Positions 21,314-33,300 of a stretch of DNA of 64,000 bases are shown one piece after another (within the stretch, counting starts at the first letter, position 1; each line of letters opens with the position of its first letter). Origin of the DNA: Wolfiporia cocos (Eukaryota; Basidiomycota; Agaricomycetes; Polyporales; Phaeolaceae); assembly GCA_029448655.1 (NCBI GenBank), contig JACCLO010000014.1, positions 682,001 to 746,000 of the forward strand, in the 5' to 3' direction. Below the pieces are notes generated by a model that was not told the DNA's origin, searched no databases, and was given only the letters and a program-made list of their open reading frames with translations. Made by a program: the position numbers and the translations under genes.

Positions 21314-22126
21314 ATGCCGAAAGCACCACGTTTCACGGTTACTCCGAGAAACGCCGCTACGGGAGAGCGCGAGGAATGACATATTGCCTCCTCTAAATCG
21401 CTCGAAGACCGCATTTCCGCGGTCACAGCCCCAAAGTGAGGAAAGTCCTGAAAGGGCAACAACGTCTTCTACAGGAAGCCAGCCGACCTGGAGGAGATCC
21501 GAAGGGTCAACCACGAGGCCGCCCTCGCCAATATCAGGCGAAAAAAGATCGACAAGCTTTTCCGACAGAAGGAGAAGCTCGAGGCCCGGATCCAGAAGCA
21601 ATCCCTGGATCAGCTAATCGCCGAGGCAGCCAGGAAGAGGGTTTAGGACGAGAGAATGGTGAGGAGTCTTTGGGAGCGAATCCAGCCCCCAAAGAAGTCG
21701 CTGTTGGAGAGAGTGGAGGAGCTTAGATTGCCGGCCAAGTGGGTCGAGAAACGGGGTCTTGCGAACCCCAAGGACGTCCATTGCACGGAGAAGAAGTGGG
21801 ACTGGTTTTTAGAAATCGACAAGCAGATGAACGCCGCCCACAAGAATCTCTTCCGGCTATGGAAAGTCCCCGACGCAACCACCACGGCCCCCATCATAGC
21901 AAAATTCACCACCCTCGTCACCGATTTCGACGATCTCTCCACACACCTGGAGCAAAGGATCCATCAGGATTCCATGAAGAACCAAGATCTCCGCCGCCTC
22001 GAAAAATATCTCAGGAGGGTGGAGCACGTTTTTGGAGACCTAGACGTGAAGCAGCACGTTACGTACTTAAAAACACATCTAGTACATAGCGGTCTTGACT
22101 TCGACCTTGGGAAACCCCAGCTGTAG
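21314..22126 (+). pseudogene. Element B ORF1, broken
   Basis: Homologue of the A ORF1 (same MPKAPRF start at 21314). A TGA replaces the Trp codon after REE (about 21377), a CGA-to-TGA change follows near 21437, there is a frame-changing deletion near 21480, and a TAG near 21644. The last 156 codons (21656-22126) are open and very similar to A. Confidence 0.88.
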
Positions 22127-22134
22127 TAGATAAA

Positions 22135-22216
22135 AAGTCCTGAAAAGGCATAATTTTTTGGTGCATGGCATTGATTGCGAAAAGTCCTGAAAAGGCACTT
22201 AAGTCCTGAAAAGGCA
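22135..22216 (+). repeat. Triple 16-bp repeat in element B
   Basis: Three exact copies of AAGTCCTGAAAAGGCA at 22135, 22182 and 22201, with the same spacing pattern as in element A. Confidence 0.85.
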
Positions 22217-22277
22217 CTTTTTCTTGAATCATCGTTTAAGGAAGAAAATAATTCAAGCTGACGAATACTGCCCAGCA

Positions 22278-24503
22278 ATGGTGTCCTACACAATCGTCCA
22301 AGGCGCTATGTACAACACCCACAAGGTGGCTACGGCCTACCGCCCCGCCGTCGGCAAGCACGCGTGGCCCGGAGAGCAAACCTGCTTGATGGACTACCTG
22401 CGAGTTGTATTCGGCATCAGAGTTAGGGGGAGTGTAACCTCCTTCAACTCAATTCCGGCGCATGTGCGCCCATTCCTGAATGTGAACCATACGGCGTACA
22501 TCAAGTACTACGGGGAAGATTCGACCAGGAACCACATATCGTGGTGGAGGTGGGACAACTATTGCACCGCCATCCCCTTGTCGGACCTCATAGTTCTGTA
22601 TGGTGACGTCCACTGGTACTCGGAGGAAGAAGCGTCGCCACGCACGAGAGCCGCCAGGCTCTTCAACCCGGTAACACCCGCACGCACAGTCGTCACCCCC
22701 GAAGGCAGCGAGACTCCACGACCGGAGGAACCGGTCAACACGGAGCCCCTATTTGGGTTGCTCCCCAATCTCCTCCCCTCCTATGAAAGGAGGACTCTGG
22801 AAATCGTCGCGCAGCCGGAAAGGAGCGAAAACGAATTGATGGGAAGGTTGCAGTTCACTCTGGAAGTAGCCGCCTCAGACGAAGTTCTGCAGGTGGGAAA
22901 GGAAGCTTACAGGGAGGCGCTGTACCAAGCCAAAAACCACCTCTACAGCAACCTCGCGGCATACAAAAGCCGGGTAGACACGGATATGGAAATGGTCTGG
23001 AATAAGACCAACCAGATTCGGAGCCACAACCAGGTGCTTCAAAACAGAATCGAAGCACTAGAGGAAGCAGAAAGTTTGCGGCAAAAATTGGACACCCTTT
23101 CCGAAAACCGATTCGTCCGCATAGAAAAAGACATCAGAACACTGCAAAAGCGTCCGGAAGTGTCAACTGCGGGACCCAGCGGTGCCCAGGTCATGGCACT
23201 AATTAATAGAATTGACCAACTCGAAGCGGAGTTAACCGCTCTAAAAAACGCACCGGCAGCCGTGCCAGCAGCAGCCACAACGGTCAACTTCCAACAGACC
23301 AAACCGACTCAGCCACTGAAGTTCTCGGGCCCTAAAGATTCCATCTCATCGAAAGAGTGGATCCAGAAAATGGGCATGTACTTCGCAGACGCCAAGGTGA
23401 CCCTCGAGGAAGACAAGGTTCGCCAAGCCCTGCTACGGCTCACGGGTGAGGCCTACCAATACATGTCACCGGTAGTTGATAAAATCGCCACCGGACAAAC
23501 CTCGGGGCACACCTGGAAAACGTTTGCGGAAACGATCGAGAAGGTGTACGGCAAGAAGACGGACAAGGAGATTGCCGAAAAGGAGATTGAAGGGTACTTC
23601 GGAGACGAAGGGAAAAAGAAGCTCCAATCGGACTTCTTCTCTTGGGCACAGAAGCTCAGGACCCTGGCTCACCTGGCCGAGACTGAAAACAAGACGTTGT
23701 TCAGTCACATCAAACAGATCCTTCCGGAAAAGGTGCGAGAAACCCTCGCTACCCTGGAATCGGTACCCGGCTTTACAATGCCGACCGACTGGGAGGTTTA
23801 CCTCGATATGGCCATTGACCTCTATAAGAGGCAATACCCGGATAAGCTCAAAGGCAAGATCTTTGAGGAAGAAAAGAAGAAGGAGTCGTCGGGGTCTGGC
23901 AAGACCGCCGACAAAGCTACGTCGAAGCCTGCCAAGGCTGATGACAAAGGCAAAGGCAAGGCAAAGGAAACCGGCTCTTACGGGAAGGACTGTTGCAAGC
24001 ACCCTGGACAACACAAATGGGGTGACTGTCCTGAGAACCCGAAGGACAAGCCGAAGCCGGCCAGTAGTGGAAGCGGAACGACGAAGCCGACAGGCTCGTC
24101 GAGCGGAACGCAACAGTCGGGCCAGAAGAAATTGGACCCGAAAAAGAAATACAAGGTCCGAATTGTCAGCACCCAGGAACTGGTGACTGACGACGAAGAT
24201 GAGTCCCCCCAAGCCACCGTAGGGACCATCCGGACCAACGTTCCGAAGCAACCAGAGGTGGTTCCTCTGGCCCCAACTACGCGCATTAGCGATGAGGAGC
24301 AAAGCGGGAGCCCGGTGCGATCGGCTGAAAGCACCAGCCCCGTCCAGACCCAGTCGACTGGTTCGATTCCGACTGCGCCTACACCGTCGGGCGGCTCCAT
24401 CAGGACACATCTGCCCTGGCTTCGCAAGCGGATAGCCGACTCCGCAAACACCCTGGGCATCTACGGAAGCTCTTCCTTGGGTTTTCCCACCGAGCACATG
24501 TGA
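22278..24503 (+). CDS. gag: Element B ORF2 (Gag-like), open
   Basis: 741 residues from the ATG equivalent to 4751 in A. Same layout: aromatic N-terminal domain, coiled coil, capsid region, CHHC cluster (CCKHPGQHKWGDC) and acidic Ser/Thr-rich tail; lacks a few residues of the tail. Open although ORF1 and pol of the same element are broken. At its end a 5-base duplication turns the TGATG stop/start into TGATGTGATG, so the overlapping ATG (24503) is followed at once by a stop and the next ATG is 24508. Confidence 0.85.
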   Translation: MVSYTIVQGAMYNTHKVATAYRPAVGKHAWPGEQTCLMDYLRVVFGIRVRGSVTSFNSIPAHVRPFLNVNHTAYIKYYGEDSTRNHISWWRWDNYCTAIPLSDLIVLYGDVHWYSEEEASPRTRAARLFNPVTPARTVVTPEGSETPRPEEPVNTEPLFGLLPNLLPSYERRTLEIVAQPERSENELMGRLQFTLEVAASDEVLQVGKEAYREALYQAKNHLYSNLAAYKSRVDTDMEMVWNKTNQIRSHNQVLQNRIEALEEAESLRQKLDTLSENRFVRIEKDIRTLQKRPEVSTAGPSGAQVMALINRIDQLEAELTALKNAPAAVPAAATTVNFQQTKPTQPLKFSGPKDSISSKEWIQKMGMYFADAKVTLEEDKVRQALLRLTGEAYQYMSPVVDKIATGQTSGHTWKTFAETIEKVYGKKTDKEIAEKEIEGYFGDEGKKKLQSDFFSWAQKLRTLAHLAETENKTLFSHIKQILPEKVRETLATLESVPGFTMPTDWEVYLDMAIDLYKRQYPDKLKGKIFEEEKKKESSGSGKTADKATSKPAKADDKGKGKAKETGSYGKDCCKHPGQHKWGDCPENPKDKPKPASSGSGTTKPTGSSSGTQQSGQKKLDPKKKYKVRIVSTQELVTDDEDESPQATVGTIRTNVPKQPEVVPLAPTTRISDEEQSGSPVRSAESTSPVQTQSTGSIPTAPTPSGGSIRTHLPWLRKRIADSANTLGIYGSSSLGFPTEHM

Positions 24504-24507
24504 TGTG

Positions 24508-27176
24508 ATGACCTGCCCACTTGTGCTCCCGTGTAATTTTGGTCCCGTACCCGCTGTAAAGAGTGTATTCGAGTCAAAGTATCATATTTTTGGCAACGAT
24601 GCGCGCGACTTCGCTCGATCTTTCCGTGTCGAAGTAAAACTCTGGGTATATGGGCAAAAAGTGTAGGCTCTGGCTTTAATCGACAGCGGCGCAACCATAT
24701 CAGTCATATCACAACGATTGGTCGATAAACATAAGCTGGTCACCGACAAATTAGCGTTTCCTATTACGGTTACAAACGCAGACGCAACAGAAAACGTCGC
24801 CGGCCGCTTAACGCAATCAGTAAAAGCATTTATGCAACATGGCACACACAAGGAAAAAATAGGTCTAACGGTCATGCACCTAGAACCAGACCTAATCCTT
24901 GGCTATGACTGGTTACGTCTCCACAATCCTACCTTTGATTGGAGGAAAGGAGAAATGGAATATGCACGCTGTACACACGACCAACCCTACGCCAGAAAAA
25001 AGGGTAACCGCCCTTCTGAGGAGGAAGCAGTTGAACTCCCAGAAAAGGAAATTGTCGAGATAAACTCGATTTGGGACACTCCCGTGGACATATTAGGAGA
25101 GGAGGACCCCGAAAATCCTTTGATTGCTTGGGTGGCAACCCTTGATGATGAGGAAATGAACCTGCTGACACAGTTGGTAGCCGAGGTACTTGACAAAGAC
25201 CTCGATGAAGCAGACGACCGTGAGGAAAACACACCACCGATTGACATTGAAAAATGGCAATCGTTAGTGCCCGAACAATACCAAGAGTATGGGCCAACGG
25301 TGTTCTCCCAAAAGGCGTCAGAGAGGATGCCGGAACGGAAGCCCTGGGATCACGCCATAGTGCTTGAACCAGATGCGCAGCTTCCTCCACCGGTAAAACC
25401 ATACAAAATGTCTCCCCAAGATTGTAATAGCTTGGATGAGTGGATAGACACCGAACTACGGAAGGGTTACATTCAACCGTCCGAAAGTCCAATGGCATCC
25501 CCGGTCTTCTTCATCCACAAAAAGGACGGAGGACTGCGGATGGTTGTCGATTACAGGAGGCTAAACAAAATAACCGTGAAAAACCGTTATCCGATACCTC
25601 GGATCGATGATCTCATTGATCAATTGTCCCATGCGACCATCTTCACCAAAATAGACCTTAGATGGGGATATAATAATGTCCGCATCAAGGAAGGCGATGA
25701 ATGGAAGACGGCGTTTATCACACACTGTGGACTATACGAGGCAACGGTAATGTATTTCGGTTTCTGCAATGCCCCCGCAACGTTCCAAGCGATGATGAAT
25801 TCAATCCTCGCACCGTTCATTCGAACCGGCAAGGTGGTTGTCTATCTAGACGACATCTTGATTTTTGGGAATGATATGGAGGAACATCGGCGACTTACCA
25901 AAGGAGTTCTACAAACTCTGAAGGACTCGGACTTGTATGCGAAGCCTGAAAAGTGCTTCTTCGAACAGTCTTCCATCGAATACCTAGGAATGATCATTTC
26001 CGATGGAAACATCATGATGGATCCGAAGAAGTACGCCAGAGTTCAGGACTGGCCTAGACCTACTAAGGTCAAAGAGGTTCAAGCTTTCCTTGGATTTGCC
26101 AATTTCTACAGGCGATTCATAGAAGGCTTCTCAAAAATAGCCAAACCACTCACAATGCTGACCAAAAAGTCAGAAGCTTGGCATTGGGACGCCGAGCAGG
26201 AAAATGCTTTCCAAACCCTAAAGGAAGCATTTACCAAAGCGCCCGTGCTTCGAATTCCGTCGCACAATCAGCCTTTCCGCGTAGAAACAGATGCGTCAGA
26301 CTTTGCTACCGGAGCAGTACTATCTCAGTTAGATCCTACGGATAAAAAATTCCACCCCGTGGCGTACTATAGCAAATCGCTAAGTGCCCCGGAAAGGAAC
26401 TACGAGATCTACGACAAGGAAATGTTGGCTGTCATCAGAGCCCTGGAGGAGTGGCGACACTATCTAGAGGGACATCCTGATAAATTCGAGATATGGTTGG
26501 ATCACCTAAACCTGACCTATTTCAAAATGGCGCAAAAACTGACGAGACGACAAGCCCGTTGGGCACTGTACCTCTCACGCTTCAACTTCCAAATGAAGCA
26601 CAAACCTGGCAAAACAATGCTAACCGCGGACCCTCTGTCCAGGCGGCCAGACCATGAGGAGGGGGTGGATCTCGATAATCGCGACCAGGTTCTTCTGAAA
26701 CCTGAGTGGTTCGAGCAAGAGTACATGGCAATGGCTCTTGATACCTCCCATGCTGCCCCACAATCGGAAGATGAATCGATACTCCGAGAAATTTGCAAAG
26801 CGTTGCTAGACGACAAGGTCACAAAAGACTACAAGGAGCTGCTCTCATCCGGCCCTCGTGAATTCAAAAAAGACCTATCAGAATGGAACTACGAAGGAGG
26901 GTAACTCCTCCGAAGAGGCAAAGTCTACGTTCCAGCTACACCAGCGGATATCAGACGGCAAGTGGTCGAGTATCATCACGATCACAAGTTAGCTGGGCAT
27001 TTCGGACTCTACAAAACGTACGAATTACTAAGCCGCAACTATTGGTGGCCCAGAATGTTCGTTTACGTCAAAAAATACGTAGACGGATGCGACACATGCC
27101 AACGTATGAAGAACCACCCGCAGAAGCCGTACGGCCCCCTGCAACCCTTACCGGTGCCGTCAGGCCCGTGGGAAGT
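24508..27176 (+). pseudogene. pol: Element B pol, mutated and truncated
   Basis: Homologous to A Pol from protease to the integrase zinc domain. A TAG replaces CAG just before the protease motif (24664-24666), and a TAA interrupts after NYEGG (26902-26904). RT YLDD and RNase H are readable between them (24718-26904). The integrase HHCC (HHDHK...CDTC) follows in frame. Ends at VPSGPWEV where element C begins. Confidence 0.9.
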
Positions 27177-27883
27177 TGTTACGGTTATTTTGATTTTTCG
27201 AATATCGACAGAACTCACCACCGGGCGAATACGATACAGGGACTTGTTGCGCAACCAGCCCCCTGGCTACTCGTGATCTTACTGGGTGCATCCCCAGTTG
27301 TACTAGTCTATAGGGCTCGTTTCATCTTTGGCAGATCCAACCCTGCCACCGCTTCATGTTCATCGTTTATTAGCTGACAGATGGCATTCAACCGCCATCA
27401 TTCTTATCTATCGTCTCAGATATATCACTCCATACTTATCAGACGTTTGGGACTATAGCGTAGATAGTATCGGTGGCATCTGGGACAGACTTGACCCCTG
27501 AAACCTAGCGTAGTATAAAAACTCATGTACTTACCGTCGAGGCTCTCCAGCTCGACCTTGTTGTATAAACAAGAAGTCTTATACTCGTTCTCAAACGTAG
27601 GAAACTACGCTCAGTATTTCTCACTCGAGCAATCGAATGACTAAGTCCTCGAAGTGCACACTGACTTCTCGGACTTAGGCGAGTCTTATATTCTATTCGA
27701 CTTGCACTTGAACAGATTATATCCTCTAACGCGTATTGGATATTAACCGATCTCCTAAGGACTTCACTTAGGACCCGAAGGCATCTAACGAGTATTTGCC
27801 TTGCATACGGCGACATGCCTACGTGCAGAAGAACGATCTATATTCACGACTCGAATATACGAACGGGTATTCGACCCGTAACA
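27177..27883 (+). repeat. 5' LTR of element C
   Basis: TATA box TATAAAA at 27514-27520; stem GTCGAG/CTCGAC at 27536-27541 and 27551-27556; self-primer AGCTCGACCTT at 27549-27559. Related LTRs occur at 35479, 45419, 51450, 52304, 55101 and 63438. Confidence 0.93.
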
Positions 27884-27884
27884 G

Positions 27885-27895
27885 AAGGTCGAGCT
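27885..27895 (+). promoter_or_regulatory. Self-priming site of element C
   Basis: AAGGTCGAGCT, one base inside the LTR, is the exact complement of AGCTCGACCTT at 27549-27559. Conserved in element D (minus strand, about 51438-51448). Confidence 0.78.
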
Positions 27896-28806
27896 TATCA
27901 CACCCTCACCTATCACGGTGTAAGGGCCCATGATATTTGGACCAGAATTCCCAGCACGACTGATTGAACTCTTGCCCGAGGACATTCAGGGAGTTTACAG
28001 ACTCCACCGATACGAGTGGACTGACACCATTGGAGCCTTCCGTAACCGTGGAGGAATTGTTGTCATTCCAAGAGAAGATAGGGCATCAAAGTGGGTAGAA
28101 GTATACTCCTCCGCAAGACAGACCGCTTGGGAAATAACGCGTGAAGCGTTCGAACGATTTGGAGACATTCCTCCAATGTCAACCGTGACGTTGACCGAAA
28201 ACGAAACCGAAACCATCAACAGAACCTCCGATGCCGATGGAAATACGAATCAGCCTTCGGGCCCCACAGGAATGGCAGGAATTGAGCGCATCGGAGATGA
28301 TGGGAGAAATCCTGGAAACTTTACAGGAACAGATAACAGCCAGACCGGAGGACAGGACCCTCCAGGATTTGTATCTGCTTTTGCGCAGAGTGGGATTGGG
28401 CCTATGGCTGGAAGAACAGACCTCTTTGGAAACCCCCCACAGAACGCACCCGGAATGGGTAGCAGAGGAAATCCGTCTTGGACTAGCCCAAGTGGAGGAA
28501 TGGGAACGACAAACCCAGGAACATGGCCTTCAGGCCTATTTGGACGAACCTCCGCAAGTACAAGCGGAGGAGGACTGGGAGGAAACTTCGGACTCGGAGG
28601 AGGGAATGCCCCTCCTCCTGGAGGACTCGGAGGAGGAACCCCCACGAACCCCGGAGGAGGAAACCCTGGAGGGAACCCAGGGAACCCCGGAGGAAACCCA
28701 GGAAACCCGGGTGGAGGATACCCGGGAGGAGGAGGACCCCCAGGAGGGCCTCCACCACCGAATGCGCCGCAGCCTCAACCTCCGGCGCCAAACCCGTACT
28801 ACCGAC

Positions 28807-29354
28807 TGTCACAAATTATTCCACTAATAGTTTGTACTCCCTCGCTATAGGACGCACGCGCAGCGCTAGGCGTACGCCGCGTCTCTGCGCTGTAGCCACC
28901 TCCGGCGTCTCCCAGTAATTGCAGGTCACCTGGTCGTTTGGTTAGCGCTGTAGGGTAGCGCGCGCCTCAGGTACCGTCACATATGGTCACATTGTTACAT
29001 GTCTCGTTACCTAGCACATGACCCATTAGATAGCGGTGCACAGACCACGTCTTTAGGGCGGTCTCGGTAGTATACACAAGCATGTATATAATACGACGAG
29101 ATGTGGGCTTACACCCCATCTCTCAGATTCTCGACAATGGTGTATAACCCTTACTCTCTTAACGCTGCGTGATCTACTGGCCCGGGGCCCATATCTCGTC
29201 TACCTTGACTGTGAGCTGCCGCCGCTATCTCTACGTAAGACATGCGTGCATGAGCCTCTGCGTTCAGCGCTGGCGCGGTGCCTTGAAGCCTCGATTGTAG
29301 GCCTGTATGGATCCCCCTGAGCCCAGGGGTCGCACAGACAGTGAGTCTGTGTCA
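28807..29354 (+). repeat. 548-bp solo LTR in element C gag
   Basis: TGTCACAAA...GTGTCA with target duplication CCGAC at 28802-28806 and 29355-29359. Same family as the TRIM-like LTR at 9884 (read on minus) and the solo LTR at 51506. Confidence 0.92.
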
Positions 29355-30266
29355 CCGACCCCCAATGATAAAGATCAATCCCCCAGACGTATTCGACGGG
29401 GAACGATCAGACATGCAGAACTTCATAAACCAGTGCAATTCCTGGTTTACGATGTACGAAACGTCATTCCAGAACGACGTTCAGAGAGTGATCTTTATCC
29501 TCTCTTATATTTCGAACAAGGGGAAAACGGGCCAATGGAAACAGAATTATCACCAGGTTTATACGAACCCCCAGACGAAACGATTCTTCCCGCCTAGTCT
29601 TGCACAGTTTGACGCAGACTTCCAAAAAGCCTTCGGAGCCATCGAAGAAGTACAGAAGGTGCGGAAGAAAATTCTGGACGTAACCCAGGACAGAAAAGAC
29701 ATTGATGACTACATCACCGAATTCAATAACTTGGCCGGGAATGCCCAGTACGATCGATACAGCGCGGACGGAAATGCACTGCTTATAACCCTATTCGAGA
29801 AAGGGTTACCCGAACATACGACCCGATACATCATCGGCGTTCGGCTGCTACCAGCGACCATTGATGAATGGCAGTCCGCTGCCTCGTACTATGAAAATAC
29901 GTACAAGATATTCTTGAAACGGGATAAACCGTTTGTCAAGAAAAAAGCTTGGCAAGCCTCGAACCAGAATAACGGACGCACTAGTGCTCCACAGACAACC
30001 GCACCGAAAGATCCGAATGCGATGGATGTAGATCGAATGACCACCCAGGAAAGGGACGATCACATCAAGAAGGGAAAGTGTTTCACCTGTCATCAGCCAG
30101 GGCATATGTCGCGAGACTGCCTGAAGAGGCCAAGGAAGCCAGCCCGCCCTAGGCGGACCACTCGAAAGACCGAGGAAGAAGAAGCCGAGCAAGAAGCTCG
30201 CATAGAAGAAGTCTCAGAAGAAGAAACCGAATACATCACCGCGAACAGAGCCGTCACAGCGATTAG

Positions 30267-30330
30267 GGCCCTGAAAGCCAAGAACCCCGAGCTCCTAGCA
30301 CAGCTTGTAGAAGAACAGGATTTTGCCTAG
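30267..30330 (+). promoter_or_regulatory. Gag/pol overlap with possible -1 frameshift site in element C
   Basis: The pol frame is open from 30267, before the gag stop at 30328, and lies in the -1 frame. Just before the stop is GATTTTGCCTAG, where a Phe tRNA on TTT could slip back one base onto TTT. The same sequence is kept in element D. Frameshifting is inferred. Confidence 0.5.
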
Positions 30331-33300
30331 GAGGGAAGCCCACGGTCTTACCCTCCGAGAAAGCAGCGCATGTAATTACCTCGTTTGAGAAGAATCGATC
30401 CCTCTTCATCCCGGTAATCATGACGCTGGCAAAACCCGTGAAGTGCAATGCACTAATCGACTCAGGAGCAATGTCGAACCTGATCCACAGCAGAGTGGTA
30501 GAAAAATACAAGGTGCCCACGCAACCCTTGAAGAACCCGATCATCGTCAAAAATGTTGACGGAACAGAAAACAAAGATGGGCGAATAGACCGAGAGGCCA
30601 CCGTACTACTACGATATCCAAAGACCCAGAAAACGCGAAAAGTCCGATTCCTGGTAGGATCAATCGGAACAGAGAATATGATTCTAGGGTATGGATGGCT
30701 AAAAGACGAAAACCCCACAATCGACTGGAAGGACCAAACAGTCGATGTACGATCAATACTAGGGGCAGAAGAAAAGAAACAGGAAACCACGATCCGAATG
30801 GATACAGTGGAGATGGTAGTTGCCCCAGAAGGGAAAATTCCAACAAGGGGGACCCAAGAAGCTGCAGGGTACGACCTTTACGCCGCAGAAGAAACCGGGA
30901 TTCCCGCCGGAGGATGGAAACTCGTCTCCACAGGAGTAAAAATGAAGATCCCGAAGGGATTGTATGGAAGGCTGGCCGGACGATCAGGCAACACCCTCAG
31001 ACACGGATTGGTAGTACAAACCGGAGTCATAGACTCGGACTACCGAGGAGACGTTGGAGCCATCGTCTTCAACTACTCAGACAAGGCACATCGAATTATC
31101 CCGGGCATGCGAATAGCCCAGATAATTTTCGAACAACACCTCACCCCCGACATTATAGAGGTCGAAGACCTAGATGAAACAGAACGAGGGGAGAAAGGGT
31201 TTGGATCCACGGACCAGCCAGAAGACACAGCGCAGCGGCTCTATACTCCCGAGGAGTACGAAGCGATCCGACGCTTTGCAAAAGATAACCCTAGGATCAT
31301 AGGAAAGAAAGAGGAGACGCGAAAGAAGTTCCGAACAAAGATACAGATCATTAATGCTGTCAGAAAAGCATTAACGAAATCCCAGGAATTCGCACAGAAA
31401 ACCCCCGAACCAGAAAAAACGATCGAGGAGATGGTCCCGAAACACCTATTAGACTTCGCCAAGGTGTTCAGTAAGGAATCTGCGGCAGCATTCCCCCCGT
31501 CGAGACCATGGGACCATGCGATCGAATTAAAACCGGATTTTGTGCCAAAAGACTGCAAAGTCTATGCACTCTCGCCTAAAGAGCAACAGGCGCTGGACGA
31601 ATTCCTAAAAGAAAACTTGGCCAAGGGATTCATAGTCCCTTCAAAATCCCCGATGGCGTCACCATTCTTTTTCGTCCCAACGAAAGACAGCGGCCTACGA
31701 CCCTGTCAAGATTATCGATACCTGAACGAAGGGACGATAAAGAACGTCTATCCCTTGCCACTGATCTCAGAGCTCCTGGAAAAGCTAAAAGGAGCAAAGA
31801 TCTTCACAAAAATGGACCTTAGAGCAGGATACAACAACGTGCGGATCAAGAAGGGAGACGAATGGAAAGCGGCCTTCAAAACAAACCGAGGGTTGTACGA
31901 GCCCACAGTTATGTTTTTCGGATTGTGCAACGCACCCGGGACCTTTCAGGCAATGATGAATGAAATCCTGAAAGAAGAAATCCTCGAAGGATGGGTGCTT
32001 GTTTATATGGACGACATCCTCGTTTTCTCAGAAGATGAGAAAACACACAAAGAACGGGAACGGCAGATCCTTCAGAAATTAGTGGACAACCACCTCTTTG
32101 TGAAACCTGAGAAATGCGCCTTCGGCGTCGACCGAGTTGAGTTCCTAGGGCTGGTCATCACCCCAGGGAACATCCAGATGGACCCAGCGAAACTCAACGG
32201 GATTGAAGAATGGCTGACTCCCCGAAATCTCAAGGAAGTCAGATCCTTCCTAGGGTTTGCGAACTTCTATCAAAAATTCATCGACCACTACTCAACGCAC
32301 GCACGACCCCTGGTAGACCTCACAAAAACGGTCACAGGAACGGGGTTCCAGTGGACGGACAAAGAACAGAGAGCGTTCGACTTCATGAAGCAGGCATTCA
32401 CGACGGCGCCCGCGCTAGGAATACCAGACAAGGAGAAACCATTCATCCTCGAAACAGATGCATCTCAGTTCGCCACAGGAGCAGTGCTGAAACAAACAGA
32501 TGAAACAGGGCACGAATGACCAGTGGGATATCTCTCACAATCCCTGACATCAACAGAACGGAACTACGAAATCTACGATCGCGAACTACTCGGAATTGTC
32601 CGAGCATTAGAAGAATGGCGGCACCTATTGGAAGGAGCACCGCATCGGATCTTGATCCGAAGCGATCATCAGAACCTGACGTACTGGAGAAGCGCACAGC
32701 GCCTAAATCGGCGACAATCGAGATGGCATCTATTCCTTTCACAATTCGACCTGAAATTGCAGCACGTTCCCGGAAGGAAACTAGTCATGGCTGACACACT
32801 TTCCAGGTTGTACCACCTGGACGAAAGCAACGAGGATAACGAGGGAATCACCATGATTCCAGACGAACTCGTCGTCCATGCAATCCAGATCCCGATCATT
32901 GATCGAATCAAGAACGCCAACGATCGAGATGAATCTGCGGAACAGGCGATCCGTGCTCTAGGGGGCACAGGCGAATTCCCCGCGAAAACCACCGCAGATG
33001 AATGGCAACAAACGGATGGAATACTGCTCTACAGGGGCAGGATGTACGTGCCAAAAGACGAGGACCTTCAATGGGACGTCATCTCAAAATATCACGACAC
33101 GATCCCGGCCGGACACCCTGGGATCTGGGGTACAACAGTACAGGTTACGACCCACTTCTGGTGGCCCGACATGAGAACAATGATAGCGGAATACGTCCGG
33201 GGCTGTGCAATCTGTCAACAGATGAAACCTGATAGGAATCCGCTAAAGCCCCCTTTGCAACCAATACCGACACGGGAAGACGCCCTCCCCTTCTCACAGT

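Larger units (their letters stand above)
20022..27176 (+). mobile_element. Element B: older, 3'-truncated relative of element A
   Basis: Has one LTR (20022-20618), leader, broken ORF1, open ORF2 and a mutated pol, all clearly homologous to A throughout. It stops abruptly at 27176, in the integrase region, where the 5' LTR of element C begins; no 3' half is found in the window. It entered the THO2 fragment at 20021/20022 (flank AATCT). Confidence 0.93.
27930..30330 (+). pseudogene. gag: Element C gag, interrupted by a solo LTR
   Basis: ATG 27930. An N-terminal domain of about 90 residues (MIFGPEFPARLIELLPEDIQ..., unrecognised) is followed by a Gly/Pro/Asn-rich linker with GGNPG-type repeats. 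The frame is broken at 28806 by a 548-bp LTR and resumes in phase at 29360, giving a capsid region (INPPDVFDGERSDMQNFINQ, about 29370-29940) and a classical zinc knuckle CFTCHQPGHMSRDC (CX2CX4HX4C, near 30080). Ends at TAG 30328-30330. Gag overlaps the pol frame by 64 nt. Confidence 0.88.

Noticed and set aside
23466..24497. 343-codon minus-strand ORF opposite ORF2 of element B
   Set aside because: Antisense shadow of the Gag frame; Arg/Leu/Gly-rich and without domains.
27172..27176. Target duplication for element C
   Set aside because: GAAGT on the left does not match CGTGG on the right; shifting the boundary does not help.
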